A stretch of DNA of 40,697 nt from positions 1 through 40,697 of IMG/VR virus record IMGVR_UViG_3300011436_000002. One strand, written 5' to 3'. Shown here piece by piece: positions 17,017-24,838 of the stretch. Position 1 is the stretch's first letter; each line of letters begins with the position of its first letter. Position numbers and translations under genes: made by a program. Source of the DNA: a virus. The notes below the pieces were generated by a model, which worked only from the letters and a program-made list of their open reading frames with translations, did no database searches and had not been told where the DNA came from.

Positions 17017-17754
17017 CTACTTCCCAATTGCACGGAAGTAATCTACGGCGGTAGCAAATTGGCTCGGATTTGGTGTTCCTCCGGTTGCACCGGGCGAAAC
17101 ACTGACGGGATCAGATCGCTTCTGAATGTCTTTGGCCGTAGCCTGTTTAACATTCTTGGCAAGATCAGCCATATCTTTCATATTCTGATAAGCCGCCTTC
17201 AAATCTGGAAATTTGTACTTTGTAGCGTGGAGGAAAAGAGCATTTTCATTGAGGTTAGGATCGAGTGTCTTGAGTTCTGTCAGTTGTCCTGACACAACAT
17301 CTTCGATAGCTCGCCTCTCATCAACGATGGCTTTTTCTTTTGCCTCTAGCTCCGCAAGCGTACTTTCACGGATCGCCTTAGCTAACTCCTCATATGATTG
17401 AGGCACATAGTTGGGATCTGCAAAAGGGCTAGTAGGTTTGGTTGTAATGTTCGGATCTCTATCCTTTTCTGCAAGGAGTTGAGATTTTCGGGTAAACTCC
17501 GGAAGAAAGTTTTCTTTCCATTCTTTCGTAAGCGTAACCGCATCTACCTTTCGTCCGTCTGGAAGCTCAAACAATTGAACTTCTGGCGGTGTAGATGGAT
17601 CTGCCGGAGGAGTAGTATCGGCCGGATTTGGTGGGACAACTGGTGGAACTCCATTACCTCCGTCATCGGAGGCATCAACTGGCATATTCCCATTATCCTC
17701 ACTAGGCGGCACGTCTATCGCATCTTCAACAGTTGGCACGATTGGATCTGGCAT
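17017..17754 (-). CDS. Scaffolding protein
   Basis: A 245-residue protein with a Pro/Asp-rich disordered start (residues 1-55), then LPDGRKVDAVTLTKEWKENF, then long charged helices (about 120-215) with coiled-coil character and a small C-terminal segment. This composition and the position between portal and major capsid genes are typical of phage scaffolds, which template procapsid assembly and leave before maturation. A protease cannot be excluded in principle, but no catalytic motif is present. Confidence 0.7.
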   Translation of the reverse strand: MPDPIVPTVEDAIDVPPSEDNGNMPVDASDDGGNGVPPVVPPNPADTTPPADPSTPPEVQLFELPDGRKVDAVTLTKEWKENFLPEFTRKSQLLAEKDRDPNITTKPTSPFADPNYVPQSYEELAKAIRESTLAELEAKEKAIVDERRAIEDVVSGQLTELKTLDPNLNENALFLHATKYKFPDLKAAYQNMKDMADLAKNVKQATAKDIQKRSDPVSVSPGATGGTPNPSQFATAVDYFRAIGK

Positions 17755-17771
17755 AATTTTAAGATTGCCCC

Positions 17772-17801
17772 TTCGTTTCTTGGCCTCTCGGCTGAAACGA
17801 A
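17772..17801 (-). promoter_or_regulatory. GNRA-capped hairpin upstream of the scaffold gene
   Basis: Perfect 8-bp arms (TTCGTTTC and GAAACGAA) close a small internal loop and a 3-bp inner helix (GCC/GGC) with a GAGA tetraloop in the leftward transcript. It ends 17 nt before the scaffold start codon. The shape suggests a stable RNA element such as an mRNA stabiliser, processing site or translational control. Confidence 0.45.
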
Positions 17802-17825
17802 TTGCTTGATCAAATTAGCTACTAA

Positions 17826-17909
17826 TTCAGGGTTTGTGCCCTGAAGTTTGGAGATGATTCACCTTATTCTATAGTAAAAAGTGAAATAAGTGATCGTGCT
17901 CCAAACTTC
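17826..17909 (-). promoter_or_regulatory. Two competing stem-loops in the portal-scaffold gap
   Basis: An 11-bp perfect inverted repeat (GAAGTTTGGAG at 17843-17853, CTCCAAACTTC at 17899-17909) encloses a loop with further pairing (CTTATT/AATAAG). A second hairpin with 7-bp arms (TTCAGGG at 17826-17832, CCCTGAA at 17839-17845) shares three bases with the first stem, so the two helices cannot both form fully. This alternative pairing resembles an attenuator. The 198-nt gap between portal and scaffold genes holds no coding region. Confidence 0.45.
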
Positions 17910-17952
17910 AAAGTACAAATTTATGCGTTGAAGGGTCGCATCCCCCACACTT

Positions 17953-19827
17953 CTATACCACCGGTGGCGGTGATATAGCTTCACCACCTCCGGCCGGTGC
18001 AAGCTCTCTGAATTGATCGAGAGTTGGCTTACCCGGTTGGAATGGAACAGGCATATCTTCTTCTGTCAGGCCCACAGCTTCCATAGGATTTTGTGCGTAA
18101 AGCACAGCATTCCTTGAAAGCTCCTTTGGATTGTCGTATTGTGCGATCTTCAAATAATCAACAGGAGAAATGTAACCTTTCTCAACATCATTCTGTGCCT
18201 GTTCAAATTTAAATTCATCATCAACAGGAAGAGTTTTACCGGCGATAATCGTAAGCTCTGATCCAGTTTCGAAATCATCCTGAATCAACTCAATCACTTC
18301 ACGAGCACCTTCTTCACCCATCCACTTTGCGTAGTGATACTCGGTATATCGGGTCTTTGCCAACTGCATACCCCAATTGAACATTTCTCCATAAATATAA
18401 TCGACAGTCTGTACCAATTCATTTAGACGAAGGTAAGATTGCTGAATGAGAGCCAATCGGCCGGCTTTTGTTTCCTGACCTTCTCGCTCACCTTTGAACG
18501 CTGAAGTAGCGGCCATAATATTGTCGATCTCATTTCGAGAATCGATCATGTCATCAAAGACCATCTGTGGAAGTGCCTGACCTGTTTCTCGTGTAACACC
18601 ATCCTTCACACCCTTGCCCCAAATAATGCCTTTCGTTTCAAAACGAATTCTCTGTGCATCGGATTTACCCATGACAGAGGCATCGACTTTGAGTACGCCA
18701 TTGGCGAGTTCGCAGTTTTCATCGATGTCCATCTTTCGCTTATCGATACCTCTCTGCAATTCAGCAGAAAGAGTGATCATGTCAGTACGACCGATCGGAG
18801 TGTTTTCATTATTGAAAATCGTTGCAAAAATGTAAGGCTTTCGAGGATTGTCGAAATAATTGAAGTAGTAACTCTTGTACTGAACTGATTCAGTATTTGC
18901 AGTCCCTGTTGCCCCAAGAGTGGCCTCGATCTGACCCTCCGGAACGACTTCATTTGTCTGCTCCTTCGGTTGTCGATTTGGCTGTTCTAGTTTGATTCTC
19001 TGAATCTCATTTCTTCGAGCTTCACCTTCGAGAGATGTTTCATCAGAACCCAATGATTTTTCTTCCTCTTCAGTAACATAGATACCTTCCCAATCCCAAT
19101 ACGGATTTTTGATACAACCGAGAATGATATTATCGTATTTAAAAATGACGTAATCCTGAATCCAAGCTTCTTTATATTTCACATCCGGATTCTTGATATA
19201 CATCTCCGCAACACCTTTCTCATCGTCAGTAAATCCAAGCTTCTTCATAAGTTCCGTTCTCTTTGCAGGGAAGCGTTGAACTACAGCACAAAGATTGTCC
19301 TCAATCTCTTCAATAGCAAACTCTGTATCAGGCTCTTTTCGAGCGTATTTTCCAACACGCAAATTCCTTGGATCTACCGCACGATAATCGAAATCATTGA
19401 TAAGAGGATTCCAATATGCCTTGATCACAATCAAACGGCCGAAATAAAGATTTCGAAGCCCCATTCGAACAATCTCCTTCAAATTCAAATCGATATATTT
19501 CTTTCTAAAATAACTCTCAAGCTTTCGTGAAAATTCTTGTGCCACTTCTCCATCTCGTGATGGAAGAATATTTATTCCCGGTGGGTTGGCAATCAAAGAG
19601 TTGATCACCGCCTCTTGGTTTACGAAAACACGATTGGCCTGTACTCGAAATTTTCTTCGTCTTTCTGGAACATACTGCAACCAGTCGGCATTATTTCCAT
19701 AAACATCGGTGTTGGTTTTATATACGCTTTTTACTGTGTCCCAAAGTTCAGATGAAGATAGCCATCGGGCTTCGACAAGTTGAGCCTTTGCTACATCATC
19801 TAATTTTTCAATATCGAGTTTGGACAT
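17953..19827 (-). CDS. Portal protein
   Basis: A 624-residue protein with the portal pattern of short-tailed phages: an N-terminal helical region (WLQYVPERRRKFRVQANRVF), NQEAVINSLIANPPGINILP, then a wing region with YRAVDPRNLRVGKYA, a long central helix (ETKAGRLALIQQSYLRLNEL) and an acidic/Pro-rich C-terminus. It forms the dodecameric DNA gate at one capsid vertex and binds terminase and the neck proteins. The position directly after the terminase gene fits. A stable hairpin precedes the gene. Confidence 0.8.
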   Translation of the reverse strand: MSKLDIEKLDDVAKAQLVEARWLSSSELWDTVKSVYKTNTDVYGNNADWLQYVPERRRKFRVQANRVFVNQEAVINSLIANPPGINILPSRDGEVAQEFSRKLESYFRKKYIDLNLKEIVRMGLRNLYFGRLIVIKAYWNPLINDFDYRAVDPRNLRVGKYARKEPDTEFAIEEIEDNLCAVVQRFPAKRTELMKKLGFTDDEKGVAEMYIKNPDVKYKEAWIQDYVIFKYDNIILGCIKNPYWDWEGIYVTEEEEKSLGSDETSLEGEARRNEIQRIKLEQPNRQPKEQTNEVVPEGQIEATLGATGTANTESVQYKSYYFNYFDNPRKPYIFATIFNNENTPIGRTDMITLSAELQRGIDKRKMDIDENCELANGVLKVDASVMGKSDAQRIRFETKGIIWGKGVKDGVTRETGQALPQMVFDDMIDSRNEIDNIMAATSAFKGEREGQETKAGRLALIQQSYLRLNELVQTVDYIYGEMFNWGMQLAKTRYTEYHYAKWMGEEGAREVIELIQDDFETGSELTIIAGKTLPVDDEFKFEQAQNDVEKGYISPVDYLKIAQYDNPKELSRNAVLYAQNPMEAVGLTEEDMPVPFQPGKPTLDQFRELAPAGGGEAISPPPVV

Positions 19828-19855
19828 GATTCATTAAATTTTTATTTAAAGCACG

Positions 19856-19887
19856 AAGCCGAACACTCCTTTCGGAATGCTCGGCTT
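19856..19887 (-). terminator. Long GAAA-tetraloop hairpin before the portal gene (terminator or stability element)
   Basis: The leftward transcript folds into a 14-bp stem (AAGCCGAGCATTCC against GGAGTGTTCGGCTT, two G-U pairs) capped by GAAA, and it can extend by 3-4 pairs past one bulged base. It is followed by CGTGCTTTAAATAAAAATTT, a weak U-run. It could end part of the transcript after the packaging genes or protect a 5' end near the portal start (29 nt away). Confidence 0.5.
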
Positions 19888-19960
19888 GTGTGAAGCGTTG
19901 AGCGTATTACCTAGCTAACACCATGAGTATATTACGAATTCAATACAAAAAGCAATGAGA

Positions 19961-19969
19961 TGTGGATAA
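19961..19969 (-). promoter_or_regulatory. Perfect DnaA-box match
   Basis: TTATCCACA on the minus strand, in the gap between the portal gene and the 74-residue gene. A 9-bp match can occur by chance; it may be unrelated to replication. Confidence 0.25.
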
Positions 19970-20194
19970 CTACTTACGATTCGTGAAGAGAAAATCAGAT
20001 CTTCGAATCGATCGAAGCACTCCAAATTTATCGAAATCAAGTGAGATCGTGGCATTCTTTTGATCGAACACCCCTTTCTCAATCATAAGCATGAAAGGTT
20101 GATAGAATTTCTGGAAAAGGATGAATTTTTCCACCTCTTCATCTGGTATAAAGACCGGGATCTCTACTTTCAATGGTATTTTATTCAATTCCAT
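19970..20194 (-). CDS. Small hypothetical protein between terminase and portal
   Basis: A 74-residue protein (MELNKIPLKVEIPVFIPDEE) with hydrophobic and acidic segments and a basic C-terminus. The frame is open further upstream, but the ATG at 20194 overlaps the terminase stop by 14 nt and is the likely start by coupling. No family is recognised. Its position suggests a packaging or portal-associated accessory role. Confidence 0.55.
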   Translation of the reverse strand: MELNKIPLKVEIPVFIPDEEVEKFILFQKFYQPFMLMIEKGVFDQKNATISLDFDKFGVLRSIRRSDFLFTNRK

Positions 20195-21767
20195 AGTTGT
20201 TTTCACTAAAAGCACGGCTAATATCATACGCATTATCAGAATCGATGACCGGAATTTTATCTCCGGCTGTAACCTCTCCATAAAACGCCCCTGCTCCGCT
20301 ACCCTGCATGGCTAGATCAGCATAAAGATCAGCAAAAACGAAGTGATCAACCCCTGTAGTCGATTCCCATACATATCGCTCAATTCCCTTATTATTCACC
20401 ACTTTTACCCTCCTCAAAGTCTCGTAATGCTTGATGAAATCAGTAAACATTTTGTCCGGCTGAACGCCAATCAAATGCTTTGCCTCGATCATATCCATAA
20501 GATGCCGATCCAAAGCCCGATCTCGGTGAGAATAGACAATTCCCTTCTTGTCGCCCTCACCCCACCATGTGATTAATTGCGGATTATTGGCATTTTCTTG
20601 GAAAAACGACATCATCATGAAGGGATATGTTTCAACGTAATACTTCGACATCGTATTGTCTGGCATGGCATCAATTACCCCGGCTTTCGGCTTATAAAGG
20701 GCCAAAATATCATCCAAATCTTTCCAATCAGTGAATTTCCCGATCTTGATCAGCCCCTTCACTGTCCGGATGACATAATGCTTGATATTTCCCACATCGA
20801 TACCAATGAACCGATCGCCTTCATCGAGGATCTTCGGTGTCCAAATATCGAGGATTGTGGCTTTCGACACAGAAAGATCGCCCGGCGAATAAGGCTTCCC
20901 GAGCACGAAGTTATTGAAGTAGCCCGGATCTCCTTGGCTGTCATCGATGATTTCCTCCGCACTGATCCAAGGGCACATGAGGTGAGAAATGTGATAGCCA
21001 GAGATCTTTGAACCGGGATTTTGAGCCACCCAAATACCTTTTCGCCTCACGTTATCCTCAATCGGCTTCTTACATTCCCGGCAGACGTAACACTTTTTTT
21101 CCATATCAATCGAATGCGGCCACACCAATTCGTGCTTGTCGCCACAATGAGGGCAAGTGATCGTCCATTCTTTCTGATCCGACTTATTCCATGCGAGATC
21201 CAATTCATCACGCTCACCTCCCGGGTTAGAGAAGAGCCATCGGCCCTTGTATTGACTGGCCTTAGTACGAGATTTGTAAGTCTCAATAGCCATCTGATCA
21301 GATCGGCTCACCTCATCGTGCACCAAGAGATCGGCAGTAGTGGAGATCGGGGCAGTTTTAGAAACTGTACCCTTGAAGAAGATGAAGCGGTTGTTTAATT
21401 CTTTTCGCTCGATGTTATCTGTCTCCATACCAAAAAACTCGTGGTAATTCGCTTGGATGATTTTATTCATCTTCGAAGAAACGAACTCCTTCACGTCATC
21501 ATCAGTCGGAAAAGTGTAGATCACATTCAAATGCTGATACTTCACCGCAAAGAGAATCTTGAGTGAGAAGCTGACGGATTTTCCGACCTGTGCACACGCA
21601 CACACTACGATATTTGGGTTCGTATCAGTGAGAATATCCAAGAGAAAAGAGCGATCTCTGAAGTTAAAGATCTCGCCCTTCTCATTCACAATGTTCTCAC
21701 TAACTATCCATTGGAGAATGGAGAAGTATTGTTTGATCTCATCTGGTTTATTCTTCGGTTTTATCAT
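20181..21767 (-). CDS. terL: Large terminase subunit (GpA-like, with zinc ribbon)
   Basis: A 528-residue packaging ATPase and nuclease. Walker A is CACAQVGKS (Lys63), Walker B is LLVHDE (147-152), and a coupling-like segment FSNPGG follows at 179-184. A zinc ribbon with CPHC (205-208) and CYVCREC (226-232) is typical of lambda GpA-like terminases. RNase H-like nuclease motifs are IGIDVGN (Asp324), GVIDAMPD (Asp366) and a late DHFVFADLYADLA. It cuts and translocates phage DNA into the procapsid through the portal. The start overlaps the end of groEL by 20 nt, an unusual coupling of a chaperonin gene to the packaging motor gene. Confidence 0.85.
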   Translation of the reverse strand: MIKPKNKPDEIKQYFSILQWIVSENIVNEKGEIFNFRDRSFLLDILTDTNPNIVVCACAQVGKSVSFSLKILFAVKYQHLNVIYTFPTDDDVKEFVSSKMNKIIQANYHEFFGMETDNIERKELNNRFIFFKGTVSKTAPISTTADLLVHDEVSRSDQMAIETYKSRTKASQYKGRWLFSNPGGERDELDLAWNKSDQKEWTITCPHCGDKHELVWPHSIDMEKKCYVCRECKKPIEDNVRRKGIWVAQNPGSKISGYHISHLMCPWISAEEIIDDSQGDPGYFNNFVLGKPYSPGDLSVSKATILDIWTPKILDEGDRFIGIDVGNIKHYVIRTVKGLIKIGKFTDWKDLDDILALYKPKAGVIDAMPDNTMSKYYVETYPFMMMSFFQENANNPQLITWWGEGDKKGIVYSHRDRALDRHLMDMIEAKHLIGVQPDKMFTDFIKHYETLRRVKVVNNKGIERYVWESTTGVDHFVFADLYADLAMQGSGAGAFYGEVTAGDKIPVIDSDNAYDISRAFSENNYGIE

Positions 21768-23328
21768 CTTCGACTACGATCGCAGTCTCAACATTGATAA
21801 GTGAAGTCGTAATTGCCACAGCACTTTCCAGAGCCAACCGCACAACCTTAAACGGATCGATAATACCGGCTTCGAACATATCTACGACTTCTTTTGTCTT
21901 GAAGTTTAAGCCCATCGAACCTTGAATGTTTTGAGGCATACCAATTGTTTCAATACCTGCATTCCGCATCATCTGGAAGAAAGGAGCAGTCAATGCTCTC
22001 TTGAAAATCACATCATCAGATTTATCGGCGGCATTCATGAGAGCTGTTCCACCACCGGGCAAGATGCCCTCTTGGAGTGCGGCTTGAGTTGCGTTGATTG
22101 CATTCTCAAACTTATATTTCTTGGCGTTGTATTCCGTATCAGTGTACGCACCCACTCGGATCACGCCGATACCTCCGGTAAGCTGTGCTAAACGATCCTC
22201 AAGCTGACCCTTCACGAATTCGCTTGTAGTCTCATCGATCAATTTCTCGATCTCGGCCACTCGTGGAGCAAGGGTATCTTTAGACATTCCCCCGATGATA
22301 GTGGTGTTGTCCCTTGTGATGATGACCTTTTCTGCTCGGCCACACTGATCAATTGTTGCGAGATCAAGTCTCATGCCGGCTTCTTCACTGATAACAGTGC
22401 CACCAGTGAGGGCCGCCATGTCTCGCAAGAAATCTCGGGATGCACTAGCAGTGAAGGGATTTTTTACGCACGCTATGTCATATGTTCCTTGCTTCTGCTG
22501 TCCATCCGGCCCTACGAGCGAAACACTTTTCGAGGCTTGGATGAGTGAAGCAAGAGCAATGCCATCAATATCATCAGCAATGAAGAGCACGGATTTATGG
22601 CCTGTCGATGCGACACTATTCATGATGCTTTTCACTTGATCACCAAGAGAAATCTTCCGATCAACTAGCACAATGTAGGGATTATCGAGCACACATCGAC
22701 CTTGCTCAAAATCATTGGTGAAGTATTGCGAAATCATACCTTTGTCAAATCGTGCACCCTTCACCACTTCTTTCGTATAGCCAATTGCCGATCCTTTCTC
22801 CACTGTTACGACACCATGTACACCTACTTCTCGGATGATTTCTGCAATCATTTTGGCAACCTCTGGATCAAGCGAGGAGATGTTAGCAATTCTTTCAATA
22901 TCAGCATCAGTTACATCTCGTTTGAGCGTAACCAATTCCTCAAGAGTTTTTGATAAACCTTTCTCGAGGCGTTCTCTGACTTCTCGGATTTTACTCGAAT
23001 CATTAGCGATTTCTTTGAAAGCTTCGTGTACCAAGGCTTGAGTAAGAACAGTGGTAGTCGCAGTGCCATCACCGCCTTCAACGGATGTTCGAACCGCCGC
23101 TTTACGAAGTTTCTGAAGTCCCATGTTTTCATAATGGTCTTTGAATTCAAGATTTTTAAGTATTGTTACGCCGTCATCACATTCTATCGGATCAAGGCCT
23201 AGCCATTCGATCATTGCTGTCATACCGACTGGCCCAAGTGTAGGGCGAACAGCATCACACGCACGATCAACGCCTCTTTTAATTTTTACTCGGGCATCAT
23301 GACCCATTGAAATTTCTTTATTTGCCAT
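21748..23328 (-). CDS. groEL: Phage-encoded GroEL chaperonin (catalytic Asp398 position is Asn)
   Basis: A 526-residue group I chaperonin, close to full length (E. coli 548). Visible motifs: VRPTLGPVG near residue 30, CDDGVTIL with Asp52, GGDGTATTTVL with Asp87, apical domain about 190-375, TGGTVISEE at 309-316 and ILPGGG at 422-427. The conserved RVEDALHAT block that holds catalytic Asp398 in E. coli reads KFENAINAT, so the residue is Asn409 (codon AAT). There is a short apical insertion (VGPDGQQKQ) and no C-terminal GGM tail. It presumably folds phage proteins such as the capsid protein. The start overlaps the upstream 93-residue gene by 11 nt, and the GroES-like gene lies just before that. 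Confidence 0.92.
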   Translation of the reverse strand: MANKEISMGHDARVKIKRGVDRACDAVRPTLGPVGMTAMIEWLGLDPIECDDGVTILKNLEFKDHYENMGLQKLRKAAVRTSVEGGDGTATTTVLTQALVHEAFKEIANDSSKIREVRERLEKGLSKTLEELVTLKRDVTDADIERIANISSLDPEVAKMIAEIIREVGVHGVVTVEKGSAIGYTKEVVKGARFDKGMISQYFTNDFEQGRCVLDNPYIVLVDRKISLGDQVKSIMNSVASTGHKSVLFIADDIDGIALASLIQASKSVSLVGPDGQQKQGTYDIACVKNPFTASASRDFLRDMAALTGGTVISEEAGMRLDLATIDQCGRAEKVIITRDNTTIIGGMSKDTLAPRVAEIEKLIDETTSEFVKGQLEDRLAQLTGGIGVIRVGAYTDTEYNAKKYKFENAINATQAALQEGILPGGGTALMNAADKSDDVIFKRALTAPFFQMMRNAGIETIGMPQNIQGSMGLNFKTKEVVDMFEAGIIDPFKVVRLALESAVAITTSLINVETAIVVEDDKTEE

Positions 23329-23599
23329 TTGCTTTGTCTCTTAGAATCACACCTTCGTTATAAGCTTTTACTAAATCCTCGACCTTACTTGCTCGAATCT
23401 CTCCAAAAGCATTAGGCACGAACGCTACATAATCTCCTTTGTGTTCAACTGGCTCACCTTTGGCATTGTTGATCGTTACATCAGGGATCTTGTAAGAGAA
23501 TCCTTCAGGAATTCCATCTATCTGTACTAGCTCAAGATCAACATTCTCGGCATATTGCTTGAGATTGGCTAGAGTGTTTTGCATTCTTGATTGTTCCAT
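23318..23599 (-). CDS. Small protein between groES-like and groEL
   Basis: A 93-residue protein starting MEQSRMQNTLANLKQY, with a central beta-like part (IPEGFSYKIPDVTINN) and no recognised motif. It is translationally coupled on both sides: its ATG shares a base with the stop of the GroES-like gene (TAATG), and its end overlaps groEL by 11 nt. Context suggests a chaperonin-related or virion assembly role, but nothing in the sequence proves it. Confidence 0.6.
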   Translation of the reverse strand: MEQSRMQNTLANLKQYAENVDLELVQIDGIPEGFSYKIPDVTINNAKGEPVEHKGDYVAFVPNAFGEIRASKVEDLVKAYNEGVILRDKANGK

Positions 23600-23868
23600 T
23601 ATAGTTTCGCTAAAACATCTGTTAATTTCACGAACTTCAGCTTCTTGCCTTCGATCTCAATCTCCACTGTGTCCGGAGAATATTTGGCAAAGATGATCAC
23701 ATCACCAAGGGCTAGATGATCATCACCTAGATACATAGGTTGAGTTTCTGGAAGTTTTACGATCTTTCCTTTATACACGAAGCTATCCTGTATCTCGACT
23801 GCTTGAAAGCCCTCTGATACTGGCTCTTCAAACTTTTCAACGACTACATAATTAATTGATATTTTCAT
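23599..23868 (-). CDS. groES: GroES-like co-chaperonin
   Basis: An 89-residue protein resembling GroES and T4 gp31: it opens with MKISINYVVVEKFEEP (compare the KIRPLHDRVIV start), then FVYKGKIVKLPE, LALGDVIIFAKYSP (compare VGDIVIFNDGYG) and a C-terminal LKFVKLTDVLAKL. The mobile-loop region (SEGFQAVEIQDS) has lost the classical GGIVL, so it may be matched to the phage GroEL. The frame is open upstream to 23961, but the ATG at 23868 fits GroES length and overlaps the previous stop as ATGA. Its leader TTTACTAAG is the same as that of the major capsid gene. It would cap the GroEL ring. Confidence 0.75.
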   Translation of the reverse strand: MKISINYVVVEKFEEPVSEGFQAVEIQDSFVYKGKIVKLPETQPMYLGDDHLALGDVIIFAKYSPDTVEIEIEGKKLKFVKLTDVLAKL

Positions 23869-24023
23869 CTTAGTAAAGCGATTATCGAACATATTAATGC
23901 GACCGGCACAGCAATACGCCAAAACCACATCTCGAGGGGGAAAGCATGAAAGATTATCCAAGGCTCGTGTTCCTTCTTGAGATTTTCTTTCACCTGTTCT
24001 AGTACATCTTTATCGTTTTCCAT
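23865..24023 (-). CDS. Small single-pass membrane protein
   Basis: A 52-residue protein (MENDKDVLEQVKENLKKEHE) with a charged helical N-terminus and a hydrophobic C-terminal helix (about residues 30-51, MWFWRIAVPVALICSIIALL). The ATG at 24023 is chosen over an upstream frame extension because the preceding gene ends only 14 nt inside. It overlaps the GroES-like gene by ATGA. Function unknown. Confidence 0.5.
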   Translation of the reverse strand: MENDKDVLEQVKENLKKEHEPWIIFHAFPLEMWFWRIAVPVALICSIIALLR

Positions 24024-24450
24024 AAAGCATATTATAACCAGTCTCGAAAGGTTGTAGAAGATCATTGTGATACTTGCCTTGCTCTAGCCTCATCGCTCTT
24101 GATCGTTGCCAAAATCCATCGAGGTGTTTGTCTGTTAAGTTTCGAATGGCCCAAGCACCACATAACCGATGCTTAGACTTGTAGAAAGCGATCATCTGGC
24201 TAGGCTTTGACCAGTCTTGCTCGACCTGTAGCACAGCATTGGCTTTAAAGTCTTGCCTACATCTGATGCAATGAAAATCTGTTGAGACTAACATTTTTGC
24301 ATCATCAATGATCTTCGATCGCTCTTCAGCATTCTTCACACGTTGTCGATGATACTCTCGATCCTCTGCTCGCTTTTCTTGAGCATCGATTAATTCATCA
24401 ATGTGGTAATGCTCTTCGACTAGAGGCTTTGCTGTGTGTTTTAACGCCAT
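24010..24450 (-). CDS. Hypothetical protein with CxxC motif
   Basis: A 146-residue, His/Arg/Lys-rich protein. The N-terminal ~50 residues are helical and charged; FHCIRCRQDF (residues 59-68) may be half of a zinc knuckle, with Cys97 and nearby His residues as possible ligands. No family is recognised. It overlaps the zinc-ribbon gene upstream and the membrane protein gene downstream. Confidence 0.5.
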   Translation of the reverse strand: MALKHTAKPLVEEHYHIDELIDAQEKRAEDREYHRQRVKNAEERSKIIDDAKMLVSTDFHCIRCRQDFKANAVLQVEQDWSKPSQMIAFYKSKHRLCGAWAIRNLTDKHLDGFWQRSRAMRLEQGKYHNDLLQPFETGYNMLYGKR

Positions 24451-24611
24451 TTCATTTTACTTGTTAGATGCCACGCTCCACTTGCCGGACACTGATAAAT
24501 TCTTAGATCTCTTTCAACACCTAGCTTGATCAGATAGTTTCGCTTTGTTTGTGCAGTTTTCTTATCAAAGCTAACTTTACCACACATACATCTTTGCTTT
24601 CTGTCAAGCAT
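24441..24611 (-). CDS. Small zinc-ribbon protein
   Basis: A 56-residue protein starting MLDRKQRCMCGKVSF and ending YQCPASGAWHLTSKMKWR. The pattern of a Cys pair, a spacer with basic helix (TAQTKRNYLIK), then Y-x-C-P...G-x-WHLTS is a common small phage zinc-ribbon family found next to terminase genes. It overlaps the next gene by 10 nt. Its role is unknown; nucleic acid binding is plausible. Confidence 0.6.
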   Translation of the reverse strand: MLDRKQRCMCGKVSFDKKTAQTKRNYLIKLGVERDLRIYQCPASGAWHLTSKMKWR

Positions 24612-24613
24612 GA

Positions 24614-24838
24614 CTAGAGCTTATTCAAAAGATCGTACCAAGGCTTCATCCCTTCATCTTCTTTTTTAAGCTCTTCAAGCTCTTCCGGCGTTCCTTCACC
24701 AAAGAATTCAGCTTGACCATCACCTTCTGATACATCTGGTACAGCTTTTAACTGCTCATCCGTTAAACCTTCCAAAACCTTCAAAGCTTCCGGATCTTTA
24801 CTGGCTAGGGTTATCAGTCGTTTTATTTTCTTGAACAT
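24614..24838 (-). CDS. Small acidic hypothetical protein
   Basis: A 74-residue protein with a basic start (MFKKIKRLITLASKDPEALK) and a Glu-rich remainder. It overlaps the end of the small terminase-like gene by 41 nt. No motif is recognised. The spacing and absence of gaps support a real gene. Confidence 0.45.
   Translation of the reverse strand: MFKKIKRLITLASKDPEALKVLEGLTDEQLKAVPDVSEGDGQAEFFGEGTPEELEELKKEDEGMKPWYDLLNKL

Noticed and set aside
23869-23961. Upstream extension of the GroES-like gene
   Set aside because: It would overlap almost two-thirds of the preceding small gene and exceed GroES length; the internal ATG has the ATGA coupling and capsid-like leader.
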